A stretch of 64,000 nt of DNA from Microbacterium flavescens (GTDB taxonomy: Bacteria > Actinomycetota > Actinomycetes > Actinomycetales > Microbacteriaceae). Below the pieces are notes generated by a model. That model saw only the letters and a list, made by a program, of their open reading frames with translations. It did not search any database and had not been told where the DNA came from. Position 1 is the stretch's first letter. Every line of letters begins with the position of its first letter. The translations under genes and the position numbers were made by a program. Below, piece after piece: positions 17,605 to 26,685 of the stretch. The DNA is taken from assembly GCF_018588945.1 (NCBI RefSeq), contig NZ_JAFIWA010000001.1:558001-622000 (forward strand), written 5' to 3'.

Positions 17605-20600
17605 ATGAAGAGAACGGCTGTTGCGGTGGTGACCTGTGCACTGATCATCGGGTGTGCTGTGGGCGTCGCGGCGCCCGCGTCCGCCGCGGAGCCCGACGAG
17701 AACCCCTCAATTCCGCGCCAGTGCGGGCTCGGCATGACCCTCGTTCTCGACGCGTCCGGCTCGGTGCAGTCCTCGAACGCCGTCGGTTCCGTCCGTTCGG
17801 CGGCCGATGCCTTCCTCGATGCCTTCCGCGACACCGGTTCGTCGGCGCGCGTGCTTCAGTTCGCGACGTTCTCCGAGGAGCTCGCCGAGCGCACGATCGT
17901 CGACAGTGCGAGCCTTGCCGATGGCGGCGGGCTGTCGAATGCGGTGGCCGGATATTACAACCCGATCCCGCCGCGTCCGTCGAATGCGGTGATCCACCGG
18001 TTCAACGGTGGCAGCATCACATCGCAGGGAAGCTACACGACCTCGAACACGAGCAATCAGTACACCAACTGGCAGCAGGTGCTCAGCGACACGGCGTCCG
18101 ACGCCGGCGACTACGTCATCTTCATCACCGACGGGGATCCGACCGCGTACGACTTCGGCCAAGCCGGCGACCCGTTCCCCGCCCCCGACGTCGCGGTCGG
18201 CACCGACCGCACGGCGGCCTCCAGCGCGGAGACCCTCGATCGTGCTGTGACGAGCGCGAACGAGGTGAAGTCGGCGGGCGCCCGCGTACTCGCGCTCGGA
18301 GTAGGGGAGGCGCTGCAGAACGCCGACAGTGTCGAGCGGCTCACCCAGGTATCGGGGCCGGAGGTCGTCGATGACATGGCCGACTTCGACGTCGAGACGA
18401 CCGATGTCGCACTGGTCCGTGACTTCGAAGAGCTGGCTGATGCCGTTCGGTCGCTCGTCCTCGATCTATGCTCGCCGTCGCTGACGATCCGCAAGCTCGC
18501 GCAGTCTGCGGACGACGCGTCCTACCTGCCGGCGCCCGGATGGGACATGACCGTCACGCCCACGGTCTCGGCCGGAACGTTCGACTGGGTGCTGCCCGCC
18601 GGCGCCATCGGGGCGTCATCGACGGTGACGACGAACACCGACGGCTTTGCGCAATTCCAGTGGGAGCCCGATCCGGATGGGGCGCTCAGTGACGCCGAGG
18701 TGGTGGAGGCGTTGGAGCCTGGCTTCACTCCGGGGCGTCCCGGACCTGACAACGACTTCCGGTGCAGCTTCCGTGATGCCGAGGGAGGACTCCGCGTCGA
18801 ACAGGGAGAGCTCGATGCGGTCGGCGCTTCAGCGAGCTTCTCACTCACCGGCATCTCCGCCGAGATCGGCACGTGCACCGTCTACAACTCCTTCGACTAC
18901 CAGCCGGAGATCGCGCTGCAGAAGGTCAACTCGCCCACGGCTGTGCGCGGCGACCTGAACCCGGGTGCCATCGTCACGTCCAGCTACGCCGCGACGAACC
19001 CGGGGAACACCCCGCTCGCGCAGGTTCAGGTCGTCGACGACAAGTGCGACGACCTCACTGCGGTGCTGGCGCCCGGCGCCGGCACGAACATCGGCGATGT
19101 CGACGAGAACTCGCTCCTCGACCCCGGAGAGGAATGGCTGTTCACGTGCCAGCGTGCGGTGACGGTCTCGAGAGGGGCACTGGGCGCCCACACCCTCATC
19201 AACACCGCGACGGTGACGGGCCTCGACCCGGCCGGCGGTCTCCAGATCGCGACGGCCACCGACGACGTCGACCTCTACATTCCGGAGATCGACCTCGAGA
19301 AGCTGGTGAACGGCGCTGACGAGGTCACGGTCGTTCCTGGGTCGACGGTCACGTATACGTACCGCGCGGAGAACGTCGGAGAGACGGACCTGACCGGCAT
19401 CACCCTCGTCGACGACACGCCGCCGTGTGAGGCGCCGGTCCGCGGCGCCGATGACCCGGGCGATGGTGATGACATCCTGGCGGTCGGCGAAGCGTGGACG
19501 TGGTCGTGCCAGGCGGCCGTTTCCGCGTCGGTCATCAACCTCGCGACGGTCGTCGGAACCCCGCTGGACCCCTCGACGGGAGCACCCTTCCCGGCCCCGA
19601 ACCCGCCGGTGTCAGCCGTCGACGACGCTTCGGTCGATGTCACCACGCCGGACCTCGTCCTCGTGAAGAGCGTCGATCAGGAGCTCGTCTTCCCGGGAAC
19701 CACGGTGAACTACTCCTACGTCGCAACCAACACCAGTGTCAGTCCGGCGGTCGACCTCCGCAACGACACCGGCACGGCCGGATGGCTCACCGACGACAGC
19801 TGCCCGGACGTGACTCAGACGATCGCGGACGGATTCAATGTCGGCGACGTCAACGCGGACGGGCTCATGAACGCCGGCGAAGCGTGGCGGTTCAGCTGCG
19901 CGATGCCGATCTTGGAGACGACCGTGAACACGGCCGAGATCGTCGCCCAGCCCGTGATCGGAGGGGTCGAGGCAGGGGACGAACTGGTGCGCACCGATCA
20001 AGCGCTCGTCGAGGTGATCACTCCGAGCATCGATCTGCAAAAGCTCGCCGTGCGAGGTGTCGTCCTCGATCCCGACGCGAACCCGGTCGAGGGACCCGAC
20101 GTACCCGACGTCCGCCCCGCCGTCTACCTCTACGCCGCCCGCAACACCGGCCAGACGCCGCTGGCGGCGGTGGCGCTCGGGGACGACAGGTGTGCTCCCG
20201 TCACTCTGCTCGAAGGCGATGACGGCGGCGACGCCATCATGTCGATCGGTGAGACGTGGGTGTACGAGTGCGCGACGACATTGGACCGCGAGCAGGGCTC
20301 GCCTCCACCGACCGGCGCCGAGTCCGCGCTCGTCACCAACACCGCGGGCGTCACCGCGACGCCCTTCCTGCCGACCGACCCGGCGACGGTCGGCGCGCAG
20401 GTCTCGACGACCGACGTGGCACAGGTCCTGGTGACCGAGCCCTCCCTCACGCTGACCAAGACGGCATCGGCCGCGGTGGTGCGCCCGGGCGACACCGTCA
20501 CGTACACATTCGCGGTCACCAACTCCGGGGACGTCGGACTCGATCCCATCGCGGTCACCGACGACAAGTGCACGGACATCAGCTACACCGGGGGCGATGT

Positions 20601-21717
20601 ACGAGAGAACGGGCTCATCGACGGCGCGAACTCGGTGGACGGCGTGATTCTCACCGAGCCGGAGACATGGACCTACCGGTGCTCGAGGATCGTCGAAACG
20701 CCGGCCGAAGGCGGGACCGCGGACGTGAACGTGGCCAGCGTCAGCGCCTTCGGCGCTCTTGGCAACGTGTACGCCGCGACCGACTCCGCCACTGTGCGCG
20801 TCATCGATCCCGACATCAGCCTGGAGAAGTCCGTCAGCGAGGTCCTCGTTCCCGTCGGCACCGTCGTGGACTACACCTTCCGCGTGAGCAACGCCGGTCG
20901 AAGCGCGGTGGCGGCGGACGATGTGCTCGCCGAAATCGCGCTGAGCGACGTGACTCAGCCGTCCAATCCGTCATGCCAGCAGCCCGCGTACGTCAGCGGC
21001 GACGATGACGGCGATGGACTGCTCGACCGTGATCCCGCGGAAGTGTGGCTCTACACCTGCTCGGGCGCGATCGACGAGCGCACCGTCGACGTCGCGGGAG
21101 TGACGGGGATCGGCGGCACGACCTTCGGCCTCGAGATCCCCGTGTTCGACGTCGCGGCGCAGGTCGTGCAGCCCTTCCACCCGGCGCTGACGGTCGAGAA
21201 GACGGCCTCACCGACCCAGCTCGTGACGCCCGGCGGCGACGTCACCTACAGCTACGTCGTGCGCAATACCGGCGATGTCCCGCTCGCCGGCGTCGCCGAG
21301 ACGATCGAGGACGACACGTGCGGTCCGGTCGAGTACGTGTCGGGCGACCTCGACGAGGACGGCCTGCTCGACACGCCGCGGAGCATCTTCGAGGACGCCG
21401 CCGATGAGACCTGGGTGTTCACCTGCACCGTCTTCGTCGATGAAGACACCGTGAACACCGTCGTCGTCACCGGAACTCCGGTGGATGCGGGTGGGACACT
21501 GCTGTGCGGTCCCGGCAACGCGCGGCAGCTCGGGCGCACCCTGGCTTCGTGCGACGTCGACGCGACCGCCACGGCGAATGTCACCGTGACAGCAGTGCTG
21601 CCGTTGCCGCCGACGGGCGCCGCGGTCCCCTGGATCGCTGTGTGGCTCGCAACCGGAACGCTGCTCGGCGGTTCGCTGCTGGTTTGGCGCGCGCGGCGCC
21701 ATACGACGCGCCTCTGA
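17605..21717 (+). CDS. LPXTG-anchored surface protein with vWA domain and seven DUF7507/DUF11-like repeats
   Basis: This 1370-residue exported protein has a signal peptide of about 27 residues ending PASA-A. A von Willebrand A domain (about 40-290) carries the MIDAS motif DASGS at D49-S53. A beta-rich linker domain (about 295-430) follows. Seven DUF11/DUF7507-type repeats start near residues 433, 563, 683, 807, 946, 1071 and 1194. A sortase signal LPPTG (1334-1338), a hydrophobic stretch and the basic tail RARRHTTRL end the protein. Most repeats hold a Cys pair and an Asp-rich loop resembling an EF-hand. The start is fixed by GAGGAG six bases before ATG. It is probably an adhesin or matrix-binding protein. 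No sortase is in the window. Confidence 0.88.
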   Translation: MKRTAVAVVTCALIIGCAVGVAAPASAAEPDENPSIPRQCGLGMTLVLDASGSVQSSNAVGSVRSAADAFLDAFRDTGSSARVLQFATFSEELAERTIVDSASLADGGGLSNAVAGYYNPIPPRPSNAVIHRFNGGSITSQGSYTTSNTSNQYTNWQQVLSDTASDAGDYVIFITDGDPTAYDFGQAGDPFPAPDVAVGTDRTAASSAETLDRAVTSANEVKSAGARVLALGVGEALQNADSVERLTQVSGPEVVDDMADFDVETTDVALVRDFEELADAVRSLVLDLCSPSLTIRKLAQSADDASYLPAPGWDMTVTPTVSAGTFDWVLPAGAIGASSTVTTNTDGFAQFQWEPDPDGALSDAEVVEALEPGFTPGRPGPDNDFRCSFRDAEGGLRVEQGELDAVGASASFSLTGISAEIGTCTVYNSFDYQPEIALQKVNSPTAVRGDLNPGAIVTSSYAATNPGNTPLAQVQVVDDKCDDLTAVLAPGAGTNIGDVDENSLLDPGEEWLFTCQRAVTVSRGALGAHTLINTATVTGLDPAGGLQIATATDDVDLYIPEIDLEKLVNGADEVTVVPGSTVTYTYRAENVGETDLTGITLVDDTPPCEAPVRGADDPGDGDDILAVGEAWTWSCQAAVSASVINLATVVGTPLDPSTGAPFPAPNPPVSAVDDASVDVTTPDLVLVKSVDQELVFPGTTVNYSYVATNTSVSPAVDLRNDTGTAGWLTDDSCPDVTQTIADGFNVGDVNADGLMNAGEAWRFSCAMPILETTVNTAEIVAQPVIGGVEAGDELVRTDQALVEVITPSIDLQKLAVRGVVLDPDANPVEGPDVPDVRPAVYLYAARNTGQTPLAAVALGDDRCAPVTLLEGDDGGDAIMSIGETWVYECATTLDREQGSPPPTGAESALVTNTAGVTATPFLPTDPATVGAQVSTTDVAQVLVTEPSLTLTKTASAAVVRPGDTVTYTFAVTNSGDVGLDPIAVTDDKCTDISYTGGDVRENGLIDGANSVDGVILTEPETWTYRCSRIVETPAEGGTADVNVASVSAFGALGNVYAATDSATVRVIDPDISLEKSVSEVLVPVGTVVDYTFRVSNAGRSAVAADDVLAEIALSDVTQPSNPSCQQPAYVSGDDDGDGLLDRDPAEVWLYTCSGAIDERTVDVAGVTGIGGTTFGLEIPVFDVAAQVVQPFHPALTVEKTASPTQLVTPGGDVTYSYVVRNTGDVPLAGVAETIEDDTCGPVEYVSGDLDEDGLLDTPRSIFEDAADETWVFTCTVFVDEDTVNTVVVTGTPVDAGGTLLCGPGNARQLGRTLASCDVDATATANVTVTAVLPLPPTGAAVPWIAVWLATGTLLGGSLLVWRARRHTTRL

Positions 21718-21731
21718 CGCGGTACTCGGGC

Positions 21732-22196
21732 TCAGCGCCGCGGCGGTGACGGTGCGGCCGCCTCTTTGACCGCGTCGATGAGCTCTCGCCACGGCCCGTG
21801 CACGTCGGACTCGGCGAGCTCTGCCTCGCGTGAGCGCTCGCCGCAGCGCGCGTCGAGCGTCCACAGGAACCGGTCGGCGCCCGCCTCCACGCGGACGACA
21901 GCCGCCGCGTCCCACGGGCACTCCTCGATGAGCGTCCGCCACCGGGATGCTTCGGACTCGCCTGCCTCCGCTTTCCACCTGCGCGCCATTCCGGCGAAGC
22001 CGCCGGATCGGGTCACCGTGACGGAGACGACGGGGAAGGACGGCATCCCGTCATCGTCGACAGGCCGGGCTGCTCCTCCGCCGCCATCGGCCGGAGGCTC
22101 GGGCGACGGGCCGGGGGACGGGTTCGGCCGCGGTGAGGGTGACGGCGCGGCAGCGTCGGCTGCGGCGTCAGGCAGCGGTCTCTGCGACTCGGGCAT
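21732..22196 (-). CDS. Emfourin-type protealysin inhibitor
   Basis: Up to 154 residues. The second half matches emfourin (protealysin-like protease inhibitor): VSVTVTRSGGFAGMARRW near the start of the domain, a central WDAAAVVRVEAGADRF strand pair and a C-terminal helix (WRELIDAVKE). Family knowledge: emfourin binds and inhibits intracellular M4 peptidases of the protealysin group, and its gene is usually adjacent. The long start overlaps the protease gene by 29 bases and adds a 50-residue Pro/Ala/Asp linker; an internal ATG at 22046 gives a 104-residue protein of typical emfourin size and is a serious alternative. Confidence 0.8.
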   Translation of the reverse strand: MPESQRPLPDAAADAAAPSPSPRPNPSPGPSPEPPADGGGGAARPVDDDGMPSFPVVSVTVTRSGGFAGMARRWKAEAGESEASRWRTLIEECPWDAAAVVRVEAGADRFLWTLDARCGERSREAELAESDVHGPWRELIDAVKEAAAPSPPRR

Positions 22197-23241
22197 CGTC
22201 GATCACGCCGACGCTCGTCCAGGCGGCCCGGACGGCGGCGACCTCCTCCGACTCCTCACCGTACTCCGCGGCGGCGGCGGCCAGGGTGGCGTGCGCGAAC
22301 GTCGAGAAGTCGGCCGTCGACGGGAGGGCCCCCGTGATGGTGCGGTACCAGATCACACCGGCGCGTTCCCATGCATTGCCGCCCAGCGCGGTGGCGACGA
22401 GGTAGAAGGCGTGGTTCGGGATGCCGGAGTTGATGTGCACTCCGCCGTTGTCGTCGCGCGTCACGATGAAGTCGCGCATGTGCGCGGGTTGAGGGTCTCG
22501 TCCGAGCACGTCGTCGTCGTACGCCGTGCCCGGCGCAGCGAGCGAGCGCAGAGCGGTGCCTTCGACGGCGTCGGTGAAGATGCCCTCGCCGATCAGCCAC
22601 GACGCCTGATCGGCGGTCTGTCCGAGGTGATGCTGCTCGGCGAGGGCGCCGAAGACGTCGGCGACCGACTCGTTGAGCGCGCCAGACTGGCCCTGGTACA
22701 CGAGCCCGCCCTCGTCTTCGATCACCCCGTGCGCGAGTTCGTGCGCGATGACGGTGAGCGAGCCGGTGAATCCCGAGAAGATCTCGCCGTCACCGTCGCC
22801 GAACACCATGCGCTCGCCGTTCCAGAAGGCGTTGTCGTAGTCCTGGCCGTAGTGCACCGTCGACAGCAGCGCGCCGCCCGAGCCGTCAAGGCCGTCGCGC
22901 GAGAAGGCGTCCCAGAGGAAGTCGAACGTCGCACCGAGCCCGTCGAACGCCTGGTCGACGGCGGTGTCGCCGGTGGCGGGGTCGTCTTCGCCGCGTACCC
23001 GCACGCCCGGGAGCTGCTCCTTCTGCTGTGCGTCGGAGACCTCGCGGTCGGGGGCGGGCGTCCGCTCGGCGACCAGGGTTCCGCCCTCCTCGATCGACAG
23101 GCGCAGCCTCGAGCGCACCGGACGATACTCTCGCGGCGCCGCCAGCGTGGAGCGCGCGGCCTCGGCAGCCTTGGCCCACGTGGGCTCCTGCACGGCGGCG
23201 ATGCGGGCGAGCAGATACGGGGGAACGATCGCGTGGGCCAT
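22168..23241 (-). CDS. Protealysin-like M4 (thermolysin family) metallopeptidase
   Basis: The 357-residue zinc protease has HELAH (H167, E168, H171) and the third ligand E191 in NESVADVFGAL. The catalytic His lies in the GGVHINSGIPNHAFYL segment. There is no signal peptide. The short propeptide begins MAHAIVPPYLLARIA, and the PPY at residues 7-9 is typical of protealysin precursors, which act inside the cell or are released by unconventional routes. The inhibitor gene follows with overlapping reading frames, so protease and inhibitor are made together. It is upstream of nothing else on this strand until the formaldehyde dehydrogenase pair. Confidence 0.92.
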   Translation of the reverse strand: MAHAIVPPYLLARIAAVQEPTWAKAAEAARSTLAAPREYRPVRSRLRLSIEEGGTLVAERTPAPDREVSDAQQKEQLPGVRVRGEDDPATGDTAVDQAFDGLGATFDFLWDAFSRDGLDGSGGALLSTVHYGQDYDNAFWNGERMVFGDGDGEIFSGFTGSLTVIAHELAHGVIEDEGGLVYQGQSGALNESVADVFGALAEQHHLGQTADQASWLIGEGIFTDAVEGTALRSLAAPGTAYDDDVLGRDPQPAHMRDFIVTRDDNGGVHINSGIPNHAFYLVATALGGNAWERAGVIWYRTITGALPSTADFSTFAHATLAAAAAEYGEESEEVAAVRAAWTSVGVIDDARVAETAA

Positions 23242-23315
23242 GGACAGAGGCTAGCCGCGACCCCCGACGGTGGACGGATGCCGCCACCGCGCGTCCGCGC
23301 GGCGAGGGATTCGCG

Positions 23316-23714
23316 TCAGAAGGCGGCCGCGCCGGCCTCCGCGACGGTCTGGTCCTGTTCGCCCGAACCGCCGCTCACGCCCACGGCGCCCACGACAGCG
23401 CCGTCGCGCGAGAGCGGCACACCGCCCGCGAAGATCGCCACCTTGCCCCCATTCGTGGCGTGGATGCCGTAGAACTGCTGGTTCGGCTGCGAGTTCTCGC
23501 CGAGCGCCTTCGTCTCGATGTCGAACGCCTTGGACGTCCAGGCCTTGTTGATCGAGATGTTGACGCTGCCGATCCAGGCGCCGTCCTGGCGGACGTGGGC
23601 GACGAGGTTGCCGCCCGCGTCCACGACGGCGATGTTCATCGGCTGGCCGACCTCGTCGGCGCGCTTCTCGGCGGCGGCGATGACACGGCGGGCGTCTTCG
23701 AGGGTGACGGACAT
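23316..23714 (-). CDS. GlcG/HbpS family protein (DUF336), possible heme- or cofactor-binding
   Basis: The 132-residue protein covers the whole GlcG/HbpS domain: VTLEDARRVIAAAEKRADE, VVDAGGNLVAHVRQDGAWIGS, KAWTSKAFDIETK, then GGVPLSRDGAVVGAVGVSGGSGEQDQ. There is no signal peptide, unlike secreted HbpS. Members form octamers; some bind heme or cobalamin and others act in glycolate or propanediol pathways. It begins 24 bases after the formaldehyde dehydrogenase gene and has a GGAACACC site, so it is co-transcribed with it; a supporting role in aldehyde or alcohol metabolism is plausible. Confidence 0.88.
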   Translation of the reverse strand: MSVTLEDARRVIAAAEKRADEVGQPMNIAVVDAGGNLVAHVRQDGAWIGSVNISINKAWTSKAFDIETKALGENSQPNQQFYGIHATNGGKVAIFAGGVPLSRDGAVVGAVGVSGGSGEQDQTVAEAGAAAF

Positions 23715-23738
23715 GGTGGTGTTCCTTTCGTTGGCCTG

Positions 23739-24959
23739 TCAGGCGGTCTTGATGTACCCGTTGGGGTTCAGCACGTACTTCTTGGCCGCGCCCTGGTCGA
23801 AGTCGGCGTACCCCTGCGGGGCGTCCTCGAGCGCGATCGCCGTGGCGCCCACCGCGTCGGCGATGGCGACCTTGTCGTGCAGGATCGCCATCATGAGCTG
23901 CCGGTTGTAGCGCATGACCGGGCACTGGCCGGTGGTGAACGAGAGCGACTTCGCCCAGCCGAGCCCGAGCCGCAGCGACAGCGAGCCGACCTTCGCGGCC
24001 TCGTCGATGCCGCCGGGGTCTCCGGTGACGTAGAGGCCCGGGATGCCGAGGGCGCCGCCCGCCGCGGTCAGGTCCATGAGGGAGTTGAGCACCGTCGCCG
24101 GCGCCTCGTGCGAGGCATCCGCTCCGTGTCCGCGCGCTTCGAAGCCGACGGCATCGACGCCGCTGTCGACTTCGGGCACTCCCAGGATCTGCTCGATCTG
24201 TTCCTTCGGGTCGCCCTTCGAGACGTCCACGGTCTCGCAGCCGAACGACCGCGCCCGCGCCAGCCGCTCCTCGTTGAGGTCGCCCACGATGACCACCGCG
24301 GCTCCGAGCAGCTGGGCGCCGACGGCGGCGGCGAGGCCGACGGGGCCGGCACCGGCGATGTAGACGGTCGAGCCCGGGCCCACGCCGGCGGTGTAGGCAC
24401 CGTGGAAGCCGGTCGGGAAGATGTCGGAAAGCATCGTCAGATCGAGGATCTTCTCGAGCGCTTGGTCGCGATCGGGGAAGACCAGCAGATTCCAGTCGGC
24501 GTACGGCACGAGCACGTACTCCGCCTGGCCGCCCACCCAGCCGCCCATGTCGACGTACCCATACGCGCTGCCCGGCCGGTCGGGGTTGACGTTGAGGCAG
24601 ATGCCGGTCTTGCCCTCCTTGCAGTTGCGGCAGCGGCCGCACGCGATGTTGAACGGCACGGACACGATGTCGCCCACCTTGACGAACTCGACGTCGGGAC
24701 CGACCTCGACCACCTCGCCGGTGATCTCGTGACCGAGCACCAGCCCTGCCGGCGCCGTCGTGCGTCCGCGCACCATGTGCTGGTCCGAGCCGCAGATGTT
24801 GGTGCTCACGGTCTTGAGGATCGCGCCGTGCGGCACCTTCCTGCCGACGTTCGCGGGATTGACGCCCGGGCCGTCCTTCAGCTCGAAGGTCGGGTAGTCG
24901 GTGTCGATGACCTCGACTTCACCGGGCCCCTTGTAGGCCACTGCCCTGTTTGCAGACAT
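23739..24959 (-). CDS. fdhA: Glutathione-independent formaldehyde dehydrogenase (zinc MDR family)
   Basis: The 406-residue NAD-dependent zinc enzyme belongs to the Pseudomonas-type FdhA group, oxidising formaldehyde to formate with tightly bound NAD. Catalytic zinc ligands are C56 in NICGSDQHMVRG and H77/E78 in GHEITGEV. Structural zinc cysteines are C107, C110, C113 and C121. The nucleotide-binding turn is GAGPVGLAAAVGAQLLG. The FEARGHG stretch and the C-terminal AAKKYVLNPNGYIK are typical of this subgroup. The frame is open upstream, but MSANRAVAYKGPGEVEV is the family start and follows GAGAGGA. Confidence 0.93.
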   Translation of the reverse strand: MSANRAVAYKGPGEVEVIDTDYPTFELKDGPGVNPANVGRKVPHGAILKTVSTNICGSDQHMVRGRTTAPAGLVLGHEITGEVVEVGPDVEFVKVGDIVSVPFNIACGRCRNCKEGKTGICLNVNPDRPGSAYGYVDMGGWVGGQAEYVLVPYADWNLLVFPDRDQALEKILDLTMLSDIFPTGFHGAYTAGVGPGSTVYIAGAGPVGLAAAVGAQLLGAAVVIVGDLNEERLARARSFGCETVDVSKGDPKEQIEQILGVPEVDSGVDAVGFEARGHGADASHEAPATVLNSLMDLTAAGGALGIPGLYVTGDPGGIDEAAKVGSLSLRLGLGWAKSLSFTTGQCPVMRYNRQLMMAILHDKVAIADAVGATAIALEDAPQGYADFDQGAAKKYVLNPNGYIKTA

Positions 24960-25084
24960 CGTCGTCCTCTCCGTCGCGCGACCGCACCGCGTGCGCGACC
25001 GCTCGTCACGTGGTGGGCTCGACTTGAGCCTGGTCCGTCTCAGCGCGCGGCGCAACGGGGTCGGCTGCGCGGCGCGGGCGCCGG

Positions 25085-25885
25085 TCAGACCGCGCCGGGA
25101 TCGATCACCGGGATGGACGCGAGGAGGCGACGGGTGTAGGCGACCTGCGGCTGGAGCAGCACCTTCTCGGTCGGACCCTCCTCGACGATGCGTCCGTCCT
25201 TCATGACGACCACCTCGTCGCACAGGCTCTGCACCACGCCGATGTCATGCGACACGAGCAGCAGCGTCAGCCCGTCGCGGGCGCGCAGTGCGCCCAGCAG
25301 CTCGAGGATCTGCGCGCGCACCGTGACGTCGAGCGCCGAAAGCGGCTCATCGCCCACCAGAAGCTCGGGGCGATGCACGATCGCGCGTGCCAGCGCGATC
25401 CGCTGGCGCTGGCCGCCGGAGAACTCGTGCGGGAAGCGGTGGGCCATCGCCGCCTCGAGTCCGACGTCTTCGAGCACTTCGCGTACGCGGGCGCGGCGGT
25501 CGCCCTCGATGCCGAGCGCCCACAGCGGTTCGCCGATGATGCGGCCGACGCTCATGCGCGGGTCGAGCGATGCGTACGGATCCTGGAACACGATGCCGGT
25601 GCGGCGCCGCAGCCAGTGCAGCGAGCGCGCTCCGGCACCGCCTTCGACCGGGCGGCCGTCGAACTCGACGGTTCCCGCGGTCGCGGTGTCGAGGGCGAGG
25701 AGCAGGCGCACGAGCGTGGACTTGCCCGACCCCGACTCGCCGATGATCCCCAGCGCCGATCCGGCCCGCACATCGAGGTCGGCATCCTCCAGGCCGGTCG
25801 TGAAGACGCGCGGGCCGAAGAGCCGCGTCTTCGGCGTCGGATAGCGGCGGGTGAGCCCGCGGGCGCGCACCAGGAACTCGCTCAC
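25085..25885 (-). CDS. ABC transporter ATP-binding protein (DppF/OppF-type), short form
   Basis: The 266-residue ATPase is the last gene of the importer operon. Walker A is GESGSGKST, the signature is [10 protein letters not shown], and Walker B is [12 protein letters not shown] followed by an H-loop [19 protein letters not shown] is typical of the dipeptide/nickel class. At 266 residues it is about 60 short of ordinary DppF and lacks the oligo_HPY C-terminal extension with its cysteine motif. The GTG start overlaps the stop of the partner ATPase by four bases. Confidence 0.92.
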   Translation of the reverse strand: MSEFLVRARGLTRRYPTPKTRLFGPRVFTTGLEDADLDVRAGSALGIIGESGSGKSTLVRLLLALDTATAGTVEFDGRPVEGGAGARSLHWLRRRTGIVFQDPYASLDPRMSVGRIIGEPLWALGIEGDRRARVREVLEDVGLEAAMAHRFPHEFSGGQRQRIALARAIVHRPELLVGDEPLSALDVTVRAQILELLGALRARDGLTLLLVSHDIGVVQSLCDEVVVMKDGRIVEEGPTEKVLLQPQVAYTRRLLASIPVIDPGAV

Positions 25886-26685
25886 CCCGCACCTCCCGCG
25901 GACGTGCCGTCGGGCCGCCACAGCGTCGCCGTCGCGTCTCGCAGCAGACCCTGGGTGACGGGCGAGGCGGGGGCGGTGAGCAGCTGCGACACCGGGGCGT
26001 CCTCGACGACGCGGCCGTCCTCGAGTACGACGCCGTGCGTCGCGATCTGCGACAGCACCGCCAGATCGTGGGTGATGAACACGAGCGACATCCCATCGTC
26101 GCGGACGAGCGAGAGCAGCAGCTCGAGGATCTCCGCCTGGATCGTCACGTCGAGGGCGGTCGTCGGCTCGTCCGCGATGAGCAGCCGCGGGCGGCAGGCG
26201 AGGGCCATCGCGATCGCGACGCGCTGGCGCTGGCCGCCGGACAGCTGGTGCGGATAGCGCGAGACGATGCTCTCGGGCTCGGGGAGGGCGACGCGGGATG
26301 CCTCGGCCACGGCCCGGGCCGCGGCATCCCGTTTCGATGCCTTTTCGTGGATCCGGATCGACTCGGCGATCTGCCGGCCCACCGTGCGGATCGGATTGAG
26401 CGCGGTCCGCGGCTCCTGGAACACGATGCCGATCTCGTCGCCGCGCAGCCGGGCCAGCTCGCGGTCGGGCAGCCCCACGAGCTCGCGGCCGTTCCAGCGG
26501 ATGCTGCCGGTGGCGGTGGCGCCATCGGGCAGCAGCCCGAGGATCGCGAGGGCGGTCAGCGACTTGCCCGAGCCGGACTCGCCGATGAGGCCGACCCGCG
26601 CGCCGTCGGGCACGGCGAAGCTCACACCGTCGACGACCCGCCGACCGCCGATCTCGATCGTGAGGCCCTGCACCACGAGGCTCAT
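25882..26685 (-). CDS. ABC transporter ATP-binding protein (DppD/OppD-type), short form
   Basis: The 267-residue ATPase has Walker [11 protein letters not shown]-loop [15 protein letters not shown], signature [10 protein letters not shown], Walker [13 protein letters not shown] and H-loop THDLAV. It pairs with the following ATPase to energise the two permeases. Like its partner it ends shortly after the core domain, without the oligo_HPY tail. The frame is open far upstream; homology starts at [14 protein letters not shown], and the ATG overlaps the stop of the permease gene by four bases (ATGA). Confidence 0.92.
   Translation of the reverse strand: MSLVVQGLTIEIGGRRVVDGVSFAVPDGARVGLIGESGSGKSLTALAILGLLPDGATATGSIRWNGRELVGLPDRELARLRGDEIGIVFQEPRTALNPIRTVGRQIAESIRIHEKASKRDAAARAVAEASRVALPEPESIVSRYPHQLSGGQRQRVAIAMALACRPRLLIADEPTTALDVTIQAEILELLLSLVRDDGMSLVFITHDLAVLSQIATHGVVLEDGRVVEDAPVSQLLTAPASPVTQGLLRDATATLWRPDGTSAGGAG

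Noticed and set aside
17605..17660. Lipobox (IIGC) in the signal peptide of the large surface protein
   Set aside because: A clear signal-peptidase-I site (PASA-A) follows and the protein has an LPPTG wall anchor, so lipidation is unlikely.
23028..25139. 703-codon plus-strand frame opposite the protease, GlcG and FdhA genes
   Set aside because: It crosses three real genes and their gaps and has no domain pattern; it is a shadow frame.
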